A stretch of 64,000 bases of DNA from Azonexus sp. Lineage in GTDB: Bacteria > Pseudomonadota > Gammaproteobacteria > Burkholderiales > Rhodocyclaceae. The translations under genes were made by a program, and so were the position numbers. Below the pieces are notes generated by a model. The model worked only from the letters and a program-made list of their open reading frames with translations, had not been told where the DNA came from and searched no databases. Shown here piece by piece: positions 10,154 to 17,328 of this stretch (the stretch's first letter is position 1; every line of letters starts with the position of its first letter). The stretch spans positions 1 to 64,000 of the forward strand of contig JAIRKE010000035.1 in assembly GCA_031260295.1 (NCBI GenBank), in the 5' to 3' direction.

Positions 10154-10936
10154 CTACCAGGTGGGGCCGGTGCCCGGCACGAAGGCGACGGAATCGCCGC
10201 AGCCGAAGCTAGGCGGCATCTCCTCCTCCGGCCGGACTTCTTCGCCGGGCGGCGGCGGCAGTGGGGCGTCGGCGAGAACGACCAAGACTGCGCGCAGGGC
10301 ATGCAGGGTGTCGGCGGTCAGCATGCCGAGCGCTGCGTAGAACGGGGTCGCAGCGCGCCCGGCAACGCGCTCGGCGAAACGGTCGAGCCAACGCAGCAAA
10401 TGGCTGTCGAGAAAATCCGCCACCGCCCGCCAGCCAGTCTTGTCGGCGGCGATACGACAGAGATGGGCGATGAATTGCAGTTGCAGGCTCAGATTGTCGT
10501 CCTGGCGCCGCCGCCAGTCGCCAGCACCCAGGTTGTATTTCTGATACCACTCACGTACCGCGAACATCGGTCCCTGGCGCTCCAGCCCATCCGCATCGAG
10601 CCAGGCCGATTCGTTGGGCGAGGCATGGTAACGGCCGGTCAGGTAGATCGCCGCATAGTCGGCAGCCAGATCGTCGAGCGGAATACGAAAGACGGGATCG
10701 TCGCCAGCCAGGGTCTGCGCCATCAACAACCGCGCTTCCTTTCCCTCACGGGTGGTTGGCGGCAGCGTCAGGCAGGCCGGAAATTCCGCCGCTTTGAGCG
10801 CCGTCAGGGTCTCGGCATCGAGTTCGGCGCCGTGCAGGCGGGCGAGCAGGGACAAATCTTCGGCCACCAGCGCGCGCCACGGCGCGGCTTCGCTTGGCGA
10901 TGGATCGGTCGGCATCGGAGGCTCAGCGTGGTTCAT
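10154..10936 (-). CDS. TorD/DmsD-like molybdoenzyme maturation chaperone
   Basis: 260 residues, mostly helical, with the TorD/DmsD family feel: an acidic helical core (LRALVAEDLSLLARLHGAE), a central Y-rich FAVREWYQKYNL segment, and RIAADKTGWRAVADFLDSHLLRWLDRFAERV. These cytoplasmic chaperones bind the Tat signal of their molybdoenzyme and assist cofactor loading. The start overlaps the ferredoxin gene by 14 bp, showing coupling. An alternative ATG lies at 10915. The C-terminal 35 residues are proline-rich and unusual for the family. Confidence 0.82.
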   Translation of the reverse strand: MNHAEPPMPTDPSPSEAAPWRALVAEDLSLLARLHGAELDAETLTALKAAEFPACLTLPPTTREGKEARLLMAQTLAGDDPVFRIPLDDLAADYAAIYLTGRYHASPNESAWLDADGLERQGPMFAVREWYQKYNLGAGDWRRRQDDNLSLQLQFIAHLCRIAADKTGWRAVADFLDSHLLRWLDRFAERVAGRAATPFYAALGMLTADTLHALRAVLVVLADAPLPPPPGEEVRPEEEMPPSFGCGDSVAFVPGTGPTW

Positions 10937-11606
10937 CGACCCGGCCCTGGCTGTGCGGCACGAAGACGATTGAAGGCTTGGTCAGTTCCGGATTGGCGAA
11001 ATTCTTCACTGCGCGCACGACCTGCTCATGCGGACCGACCGCCTTGGTCGGATAGTTTCCGGCCCGCAATTGGTCGATCGGGCCGATGTCGAGCACGCGC
11101 ATCATGCAAGCCTGGACGCAATACGGCGTGCGCCCGGATTCGATCTCGTCGACGCACAGGTTGCATTTCTTGATGACGTTCTCGGCCACATCGTACTGCG
11201 GCGCGCCATAGGGACAGGCGGCCTCGCAACGGCGACAGCCGATGCACAGCGTACTGTCGATATCGACGATGCCGTCCTTGGTCCGCTTCCAGATGGCGCC
11301 GGTCGGACAGGTGGGCAGGCAGGCAGGCTCAGCGCAGTGGTTACACGAGACGTTGACCTTATAGGCGAACACCTCGGGATAGCTGCCGCCCTCGATGTAC
11401 ATGACGCGACGCAGGCGCGGCCCGGCGGCCAAGCCGTTCTTGTCCTTGCAGGCGATTTCGCAGGCGCGGCAACCGATACAGTCGACGTTGTGGTGCACGA
11501 AGCCCAACTGCTTCTCGGGCTTGACCGGCACATACACTTCCTTCTTGCGCTGCTGGATGGCTTCCTTGATGCGCTCGAGGTCTTTGGCGGGAGGCGGGTT
11601 GTTCAT
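10923..11606 (-). CDS. DmsB-like ferredoxin subunit with four [4Fe-4S] clusters
   Basis: 227 residues with sixteen cysteines in four groups: C43/46/49/53, C88/91/96/100, C121/124/127/131 and C148/151/163/167. This is the standard electron-transfer subunit of complex iron-sulfur molybdoenzymes and would pass electrons to the catalytic subunit. No signal peptide is present, so it would be carried out by the Tat signal of its partner, as is usual. It follows the catalytic gene by 15 bp. No DmsC/NrfD-type membrane subunit follows; the electron donor is more likely the pentaheme cytochrome. Confidence 0.93.
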   Translation of the reverse strand: MNNPPPAKDLERIKEAIQQRKKEVYVPVKPEKQLGFVHHNVDCIGCRACEIACKDKNGLAAGPRLRRVMYIEGGSYPEVFAYKVNVSCNHCAEPACLPTCPTGAIWKRTKDGIVDIDSTLCIGCRRCEAACPYGAPQYDVAENVIKKCNLCVDEIESGRTPYCVQACMMRVLDIGPIDQLRAGNYPTKAVGPHEQVVRAVKNFANPELTKPSIVFVPHSQGRVDEPR

Positions 11607-11621
11607 GGCTGGGTTATCCGG

Positions 11622-14204
11622 TCAGTGATCGCCGCGGCAGAAGATATGACTGCGCGCGGTGGCGAGCTGATCCCAGCCGGGGCGGTGGACCAGATCGCTT
11701 TTCTTGATGTTGCACAGCACCGTGTTATAGGCGAAGGCGCCGGCCGGGCTCGGGTCGTCCTTGGTCAAGAAGTCCGGGTTGCCGGCGCGGTCAACCGACT
11801 GCTCATCGAGATCCATCCAGGCGCCTTCGTGCAGTACCAACACGCCCGGCATGCAGCGCTCGGTCACGTAGACGGGCACCACCACACGGCCGCGGTCGTT
11901 CCACAATTCCACCGTGTCACCCATGACAATGCCCAGGCGGGCGGCATCGCTGGCGTTGATGGTGACCTCTTGCGTGTAGGTTTCGCGCAACCACGGAATG
12001 TTGTGGAAGATGCTGTGCGTGCGCCAGCGCGGGTGCGGGCTGATCAAGTGGAAGGGGTAATCCTTCGTCTTCGGGTGGTTGAGCGATTCCCACGGCTCGA
12101 TCCACTTGGGAATGTAGGGAATCTCGTAACCGTACTGGGTCTTGGTCCAGTCCTTGACCTCAGCCAACCAGCCCGACAGGATTTCGATCTTGCCCGAATA
12201 GGTCGGGAACGGCTCGCCGTTCTCAATCTGGGCGCGGAAGGCCACATGCGGCTCCTTCAACTCGAACTTGTAGACACCGCGCTTCTTGAACTCATCCCAG
12301 CCCATGGTCACGCCCTGGTGCTCCATGACCCGGCCTTCCCACCATTCGCGCAGATACTGCTCGTCGACCTCGTCGTCGTTCTCGAAATAGCTGCGTGTCG
12401 CCTTCGGGTTGTATTTCTCGCCGAAACCGAGGCGATAGGCCAGCTCGGTGAATACCTGGAAGTCGGTCTTCGATTCACCCAGCGGCTGGATCACCTTCGG
12501 CCGGTGGATGTAGTAATGCCCCTTGTACCAGGGCAAGGCGACGTCGTGGCGCTCGAAGTGGGTGGCGATCGGGAACAGCACATCGGCCCAGATGCCGGAC
12601 GGGGTGATGGTCGAATCGTTGCAGACGATGAAGTCGAGCTTCTTGACCGCCTCGATCTCCTTGTTGATATTGGTGAGCTGGTTGAACCAATCGGAACCGT
12701 GCCACCAGATCGCTCGAATGTCCGGAATCTTGCCGTCGAGTTCGTCATCGCGCGGCCACAGGCCGACTTCCTCGCGCTTGACGTTGGGGTAGTTGAGCAC
12801 GCAGTGCGCCCAACGGTCGGACTTGATCGAGCCCCACCAGACGTTGGCGTAATCGTCGTAGGGATAGGCGACGGCCTCGGTGTGGAAGGCCTTGCCGACG
12901 CCTTCGGCGGAACCACCGAGAATGCCGATATTGCCGGTCATCGCCTGCACGGCGGCGGCCATGCGGTTGTACTGCTCACCGTAAGCATTACGCCCCGGCG
13001 ACCACGACGCTTTCAGCGCCGCCGGCTTGGTACGCGCGTACAGATCGGCCAGCTTCTTGATGTCCTCGGCACTGACGCCGCAGATCTGCGCCGCCCATTC
13101 GGGCGTCTTGGGTGTGCCGTCGTACTTACCGAAGATGTAGTCGCGGAAATTCTCTTTATCCTGCGCCCACTCCGGCATTGTGCCGGCATCCATGCCCTGA
13201 CAGAAGCGGTCGATGAAGCGCTGATCCTGCAAGTTGTTGGCGAAGATGTAATGCGCCATGCCGGCCAGCATGGCGGCGTCGGTATTGGGCCGGATCGGAA
13301 TCCACCAGGCGTCGTAGGCGGCTGCCGCGTCGGTGTATTGCGGGTCGACCAACACGAACTTGCAGCCGCGCTGCTTGGCCAACCGCATGTAGTAGAAAGT
13401 GTTGCCGCCGTGGAAAGTGTAGGCCGGGTTCCAGCCCCACATGATGATCAGCTTGGAGTGCGCGAAGGCATCGTCCTCGTTGCCATCCTCGATGGTGCCG
13501 AAAGTCGTGCGCGAACTGAAGGTGGTGCCCTGGTAGGACGGCACCGACCAGGAGTTGGTGCGGCAGCCGAAGATACCCAGGAAACGCGCCAGCAGGCCCT
13601 CGATCTGGTCGGATTTATGCAGCACGCCATAGGAGGCGCCGGCGTAGGACTGGTCGAGGATCGCGGTCGGGCCGTACTTTTCCTTCAACTCAAGCATCTT
13701 GCCAGCGACCAGATCCAGCGCTTCGTTCCACGAGGCGCGTTTGAACTTGCCTTCACCGCGCGCGCCAACGCGGATCATTGGATAGAGCAGGCGCTCCTGC
13801 GAATACAAGCGCGCCCGGTAGGAGCGGCCGCGCAGACAGGCACGCAGTTGCGGCACCGCTTCGGTATCGAAGCCGAATGCGCCACCCACCTGGTAGGCGC
13901 CATTGTCGGTCGACAGGCGGACGATCACGTCGCCCTTCTTGTGCGCCACCAGCATGTGGCGCGAGCCACAGTTGTGGGCGCAGGAAGTAACCACCGTCTG
14001 CAACTCGTCGTCGCGCGGGTAGGGCTCGTAGGCGAAGGCCCGAGCCGGGCGCGGCAGCGACACCAGACCGGTGGCGCCCAGCGCCGAGGCCGCCATCGCC
14101 ACTTTCAGGAAACTGCGCCGCGTCATCGTCGCCGGGTCGGGGCCGCGCCTGAGCCAGTCGATGATGCCGTTTTCGTCAATAAGAGGGTGGATGGAAAGAC
14201 TCAC
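11622..14204 (-). CDS. Tat-exported DMSO-reductase-family molybdoenzyme, catalytic subunit
   Basis: 860 residues from a GTG at 14204. This start overlaps the cytochrome stop as GTGA and has GGGAG about 7 nt upstream. The Tat signal is TRRSFLK (Arg29-Arg30) after an unusual 27-residue leader. The FeS-binding motif reads C75-x3-C79-x3-H83 ... C123, so His replaces the third cysteine of DmsA. Alignment by eye with DmsA (RACLRGRSY, RVGARGEGKF) places a serine at 223 (NSWSVPSYQ) as molybdenum ligand, the S/N-oxide reductase type. C-terminal pterin-binding domain: FHLISPHPRWRTHS. Substrate unknown; sulfoxide, N-oxide or an oxyanion are candidates. Confidence 0.92.
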   Translation of the reverse strand: MSLSIHPLIDENGIIDWLRRGPDPATMTRRSFLKVAMAASALGATGLVSLPRPARAFAYEPYPRDDELQTVVTSCAHNCGSRHMLVAHKKGDVIVRLSTDNGAYQVGGAFGFDTEAVPQLRACLRGRSYRARLYSQERLLYPMIRVGARGEGKFKRASWNEALDLVAGKMLELKEKYGPTAILDQSYAGASYGVLHKSDQIEGLLARFLGIFGCRTNSWSVPSYQGTTFSSRTTFGTIEDGNEDDAFAHSKLIIMWGWNPAYTFHGGNTFYYMRLAKQRGCKFVLVDPQYTDAAAAYDAWWIPIRPNTDAAMLAGMAHYIFANNLQDQRFIDRFCQGMDAGTMPEWAQDKENFRDYIFGKYDGTPKTPEWAAQICGVSAEDIKKLADLYARTKPAALKASWSPGRNAYGEQYNRMAAAVQAMTGNIGILGGSAEGVGKAFHTEAVAYPYDDYANVWWGSIKSDRWAHCVLNYPNVKREEVGLWPRDDELDGKIPDIRAIWWHGSDWFNQLTNINKEIEAVKKLDFIVCNDSTITPSGIWADVLFPIATHFERHDVALPWYKGHYYIHRPKVIQPLGESKTDFQVFTELAYRLGFGEKYNPKATRSYFENDDEVDEQYLREWWEGRVMEHQGVTMGWDEFKKRGVYKFELKEPHVAFRAQIENGEPFPTYSGKIEILSGWLAEVKDWTKTQYGYEIPYIPKWIEPWESLNHPKTKDYPFHLISPHPRWRTHSIFHNIPWLRETYTQEVTINASDAARLGIVMGDTVELWNDRGRVVVPVYVTERCMPGVLVLHEGAWMDLDEQSVDRAGNPDFLTKDDPSPAGAFAYNTVLCNIKKSDLVHRPGWDQLATARSHIFCRGDH

Positions 14205-15049
14205 GGTTTGCTCCCACTGACGTTGCTCGCGATACCGCCTAGAAAACGGGCTTCCGATTGCGTGGGCCGGCCTTTGGCCCACTCCGGCACTTCCGGTGCC
14301 ATGCCTTCCCACGGATGGCGCGGGTAAGGAAAACTGATGCGATACCATTGCCGGCCGCCGTGACAGCCGTAGCAAACGTCACCGCCTTTTTCCGCGGCCA
14401 GTTTCTCGATGGCCTCGGGCTTCAGGAAATTGACCTGGTGGCGATTCGTGCGAATGGTCGAATGACAGATCAGGCAGTCGTTCTGCATCGCGTCCCGGAT
14501 TTCGGGCCAAGACTGATCCATCCCCATGATCTCATTGGGGTGCTTGCCGTGACACATCAGGCAAGTATCGGGATTGATGTTCTTGCGCAGCACATGCGCG
14601 GTATTATTCACGTCCGGTGGATTCACCGCCCGGTCACGCGGATCGCTGCCCTGGTGGCAGGTAATACATTGCATCTGCATCACCTGCGTGGAATAAGTCG
14701 ATTTCAGATGCCGCCAGTGGAAAGTGCCCTGCTCACCCTCGTAGGTGTCGAGCGTCTGGTACCAGGCCAGCGAATTCGCCGCCTTGACGCCGGCCTTCGA
14801 CTCCTGGCGCACGGAGTTCTCAAGAATCTCCTGGTGGCAGGCCAGGCATTGCTCGTCGCGGGCATTATCGATCGCCGGCTTGAAATGCAGCGGGTCCCAG
14901 CGGGCACGCTGGTAATCCTTGACCCCAGCATGCGCCGACGCCAGCGGTTGCACGCTCTCCTGCCCCATTCTCCCCAGACTCAGGAAAACAGCGACGGCGA
15001 CGGTACAGACGATGCCGAGCAGCAAAATCACCTTTTTGTGAAGCGGCAT
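14201..15049 (-). CDS. Membrane-anchored pentaheme cytochrome c
   Basis: 282 residues. The N-terminal helix (ILLLGIVCTVAVAVFLSLG, about 8-26) is an uncleaved anchor or signal. Five CXXCH heme sites follow, starting at C68, C128, C163, C192 and C226, with many extra histidines as likely distal ligands. It differs from NapC/NrfH quinol dehydrogenases, and no domain name can be given with confidence. Encoded directly before and overlapping the molybdoenzyme, it is the best candidate for electron supply in place of a DmsC-type subunit. Electron direction is inferred. Confidence 0.9.
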   Translation of the reverse strand: MPLHKKVILLLGIVCTVAVAVFLSLGRMGQESVQPLASAHAGVKDYQRARWDPLHFKPAIDNARDEQCLACHQEILENSVRQESKAGVKAANSLAWYQTLDTYEGEQGTFHWRHLKSTYSTQVMQMQCITCHQGSDPRDRAVNPPDVNNTAHVLRKNINPDTCLMCHGKHPNEIMGMDQSWPEIRDAMQNDCLICHSTIRTNRHQVNFLKPEAIEKLAAEKGGDVCYGCHGGRQWYRISFPYPRHPWEGMAPEVPEWAKGRPTQSEARFLGGIASNVSGSKP

Positions 15050-15075
15050 GGCAATTCCATTTCTCGAAAATTGGG

Positions 15076-15099
15076 AAAAGGGGGACCAAGCCCCCTTTT
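15076..15099 (-). terminator. Intra-operon hairpin, possible attenuator
   Basis: AAAAGGGGG (15076-15084) pairs with CCCCCTTTT (15091-15099). In the transcribed direction a stable stem ends in TTTT. It lies between the repeat-protein gene and the cytochrome gene, so partial termination here would yield more repeat protein than enzyme. Confidence 0.65.
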
Positions 15100-15112
15100 G
15101 CGCGGACGCGGC

Positions 15113-15670
15113 TTACTTGTGGTCGCCGCTCATGCCAGACATGCCCTTCTGACCAGCCATACCTTCCTGGCCAGACATACCCGACATACCCTTTTGGCCG
15201 GCCATGCCTTCCTGGCCGCTCATACCGGACATACCCTTTTGACCAGCCATGCCTTCCTGGCCACTCATACCAGACATACCCTTTTGACCGGCCATACCCT
15301 TCTGGCCACTCATCCCGGACATGCCCTTTTGACCGGCCATGCCCTTCTGGCCCGACATCCCAGACATACCCTTCTGACCAGCCATGCCTTCCTGGCCGCT
15401 CATACCGGACATACCCTTTTGACCAGCCATGCCTTCCTGGCCAGACATACCCGACATACCCTTTTGGCCGGCCATGCCTTCCTGGCCGGACATCCCGGAC
15501 ATACCCTTTTGACCGGCCATACCTTCCTGGCCGCTCATACCGGACATGCCCTTTTGACCGGCCATGCCTTCCTGGCCGCTCATCCCGGACATGCCCTTCT
15601 GCTCGGCCATGGCGGCGCCGGCCATCGACAACACCATCAGACCCATGATCACAGATTTGCTTGCTTTCAT
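15113..15670 (-). CDS. Exported methionine-rich protein of 15-residue repeats
   Basis: 185 residues. A signal peptide (VIMGLMVLSMAGAAMA) is followed by ten full copies and one partial copy of KGMSGMSGQEGMAGQ, then Asp-His-Lys. Copies differ only at one Glu/Lys position. Each copy has three Met, giving 32 in the mature chain, with no Cys, aromatic or other hydrophobic residues, so it is probably disordered in the periplasm. AAGGAAG lies about 7 nt before the ATG. It sits between the sigma-54 promoter and the cytochrome gene. Met-rich exported proteins are known as Cu(I) binders and, in Azospira, as oxidant scavengers (MrpX); which applies here is not shown. Confidence 0.85.
   Translation of the reverse strand: MKASKSVIMGLMVLSMAGAAMAEQKGMSGMSGQEGMAGQKGMSGMSGQEGMAGQKGMSGMSGQEGMAGQKGMSGMSGQEGMAGQKGMSGMSGQEGMAGQKGMSGMSGQKGMAGQKGMSGMSGQKGMAGQKGMSGMSGQEGMAGQKGMSGMSGQEGMAGQKGMSGMSGQEGMAGQKGMSGMSGDHK
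15125..15598 (-). repeat. 45-bp tandem repeat array, 10.5 copies, coding
   Basis: The DNA behind the Met-rich protein is a perfect-period 45-bp array, ten full units (15149-15598) plus 24 bp of an eleventh. Units differ mainly by synonymous third-position changes. Copy-number change would stay in frame. Confidence 0.93.
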
Positions 15671-15829
15671 CTTTTAGCTTCCTTCATCAGGTTAGGTTGG
15701 CACCAGCCGTGCAACGGCGACATTCGCCGCGGCACCAGCGCGATGCAAGGGTGCCTGGGCACGCGCGGAGCTTCTTGCCTGCCCCTGGAACGAATAAACG
15801 CCCCGTTCGCCGCGTGCTTCGGCGATTCT

Positions 15830-16207
15830 TCATTGCCGATGGTGGCTACGGATGTCGTAGGGATCTGTCATGCCTGGCTGCGTAAAGGGGGTATACCAAG
15901 CCCCCTGATCCCTGAGCATGCTGAGAAGCAACGCGGGATAAGGCTGGTCCACGCCGTGCAGCGCACGCTGTTCGTCGAGCGGAGGCGCAACTTTGATCAT
16001 CGGCACATCCGCCCGCCGCCGATCGGGCGCCGTTCCGGCAACGAAGACCGGTGCGGACACCGCCTCCACCGCCAGCGCGGCACCACCTACGGCCAACAGG
16101 CACATTCCCAGTAATAGCCCGAAACGCTGCCGTGAAGCGGCGCCGCCAGGCCCGTAGAGGCACGCTATCTGTTGTTTTTCCATCGGCAATACCGTTCTCC
16201 TTTTCAT
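15830..16207 (-). CDS. Small membrane or exported protein, first gene of the respiratory unit
   Basis: Up to 125 residues. One hydrophobic segment (RFGLLLGMCLLAVGGAALAVEA) near residues 28-49 is an anchor or signal. The rest is short and hydrophilic (LDEQRALHGVDQPYPALLLSMLRDQGAWYTPF), with no domain I recognise. The start is uncertain: ATG at 16207, ATG at 16183, or a TTG at 16189 that has GGAGA at the best distance. It lies 40-60 bp downstream of the sigma-54 promoter and 159 bp before the repeat-protein gene. Its place suggests a role in the system, but no function can be assigned. Confidence 0.6.
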   Translation of the reverse strand: MKRRTVLPMEKQQIACLYGPGGAASRQRFGLLLGMCLLAVGGAALAVEAVSAPVFVAGTAPDRRRADVPMIKVAPPLDEQRALHGVDQPYPALLLSMLRDQGAWYTPFTQPGMTDPYDIRSHHRQ

Positions 16208-16255
16208 CGGTACGGCACGGAACGTCTTGTCGAGCCCCGACCGCGAACAATCTTT

Positions 16256-16271
16256 AGCAAGTGCGATACCA
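16256..16271 (-). promoter_or_regulatory. Sigma-54 (RpoN) promoter
   Basis: On the minus strand the site reads TGGTATC-GCAC-TTGCT, with GG and GC separated by exactly 10 nt. TTGCT matches the -12 consensus fully and TGG matches the -24 core. Transcription would begin near 16245, upstream of the eight-gene unit that encodes a sigma-54-dependent regulator. Confidence 0.78.
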
Positions 16272-16347
16272 GGCCGTCAGAGTCCATACAACAAGTTGAT
16301 TTTTATGGATTTCCATATTGGCGCACGAAGGCGAGAACAAGGCTGAA

Positions 16348-16364
16348 CCTGTCAAAATGGCAGG
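16348..16364. promoter_or_regulatory. Enhancer palindrome, copy 1
   Basis: CCTGTCAAAATGGCAGG is copy 1 of an inverted repeat, with one mismatch from perfect symmetry. It lies about 105-120 bp upstream of the predicted sigma-54 start site, where NtrC-type activators usually bind. Confidence 0.72.
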
Positions 16365-16374
16365 GCAAAACACC

Positions 16375-16396
16375 GTCGTCGGCATTTGCCGGCGAC
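16375..16396. promoter_or_regulatory. Third palindrome between the enhancer copies
   Basis: GTCGTCGGC-ATTT-GCCGGCGAC: nine-base arms with one mismatch, of a sequence unrelated to the flanking enhancer copies. It could bind a second regulator or form a hairpin. Confidence 0.4.
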
Positions 16397-16412
16397 AGCA
16401 CGTCAAACCGGG

Positions 16413-16429
16413 CCTGCCAAAATGGCAGG
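16413..16429. promoter_or_regulatory. Enhancer palindrome, copy 2
   Basis: CCTGCCA-AAA-TGGCAGG is a perfect inverted repeat, 65 bp from copy 1 (about six helical turns). The pair is the likely binding array of the regulator encoded at 6593-7930. Confidence 0.75.
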
Positions 16430-16561
16430 GGGTCGTAGAATCCAGTAATGGCCGGCACTCGCGATACGCGGGAAAAACCGCAGAAATCCGGCCTGCGCGA
16501 GCGGACTCCGGCGTTTGGTCATAAAATGCGGATGCTCGTTGCTCATGCCCCGCCCGCTCCG

Positions 16562-17326
16562 ATGAAGATCGCCTCCTGGAACGTCAATTCGCTGAAAGTC
16601 CGTCTACCGCACCTGCTCGACTGGCTCGCCGAGCAACAGCCGGATGCACTGTGCCTGCAGGAACTGAAGCTCGAAGACCACAACTTTCCCCGTGCCGAGA
16701 TCGAGGCCGCCGGCTACCATGCCGCCTTCTCCGGGCAGAAGACCTACAACGGCGTCGCTCTGCTGGCCCGTCAGCCGATTACCGACGTTGTCTGTGGCAA
16801 CCCGCTGTTTCCTGACGAGCAGAAGCGCCTGATCGCCGGCACCGTCGACGGCGTGCGCATCGTCTGCGCCTACATGCCGAACGGCCAGGCCATCGGCAGC
16901 GACAAATACGATTACAAGCTGCGCTGGCTGGCCGCCCTGGCCGACTGGCTGAGTGGCGAACTGGCCGCCCACCCGCAGTTGGCGCTGGGCGGGGATTACA
17001 ACATCGCCCCCGACGACCGCGACGTTCATGACCCCAAGGCCTGGGCCGGTGCCATCCTGTGCTCGGAGGCCGAGCGCGCGGCCTTCCGCCGCCTGCTCGA
17101 CCTCGGTCTGCAGGACAGCTTCCGGCTGTTCACGCAGCCGGAGAAAGCCTTCTCCTGGTGGGACTACCGGATGCTCGGTTTCCAGAAAAATCTCGGCCTG
17201 CGCATCGACCACATTCTGCTCTCGGCGCCACTCGCCGCGCGCTGCACGGCCGCCGGCATCGACCGCGCGCCGCGCAAGCGCGAGCGCCCATCCGACCATG
17301 CCCCGGTGTGGGCTACCCTGGATTGA
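16562..17326 (+). CDS. xth: Exodeoxyribonuclease III
   Basis: 254 residues; AP endonuclease and 3'-5' exonuclease of base-excision repair. Motifs run in order: MKIASWNVNSLKVR, CLQELKLED (metal Glu), TYNGVALLAR, GDYNIAPDDRDVHDP (catalytic Asp/Asn), WWDYR, LRIDHILLS and PSDHAPVWATL (catalytic His). The ATG at 16562 gives the standard N-terminus, so the in-frame upstream ATG codons are rejected. The 354-bp region before it carries the divergent sigma-54 control elements. Confidence 0.95.
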   Translation: MKIASWNVNSLKVRLPHLLDWLAEQQPDALCLQELKLEDHNFPRAEIEAAGYHAAFSGQKTYNGVALLARQPITDVVCGNPLFPDEQKRLIAGTVDGVRIVCAYMPNGQAIGSDKYDYKLRWLAALADWLSGELAAHPQLALGGDYNIAPDDRDVHDPKAWAGAILCSEAERAAFRRLLDLGLQDSFRLFTQPEKAFSWWDYRMLGFQKNLGLRIDHILLSAPLAARCTAAGIDRAPRKRERPSDHAPVWATLD

Positions 17327-17328
17327 AC

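Noticed and set aside
11028..14327. A 1099-codon plus-strand open frame opposite the molybdoenzyme and ferredoxin genes
   Set aside because: It is the antisense shadow of high-GC, codon-biased genes; no recognisable domains, no ribosome site, and the minus-strand genes have complete motifs.
14205..14375. Longer molybdoenzyme N-terminus
   Set aside because: It would overlap the cytochrome gene by 175 bp; GTG at 14204 has a ribosome site and a GTGA overlap.
15125..15598. CRISPR-like regular repeats
   Set aside because: The 45-bp units are contiguous with no spacers and encode an uninterrupted repeat protein with a signal peptide.
15696..15713. Plus-strand sigma-54-like sequence TGGCACC-AGCC-GTGCA
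   Set aside because: Spacing fits, but it points against the gene direction into the upstream minus-strand gene and the -12 element is imperfect; judged fortuitous.
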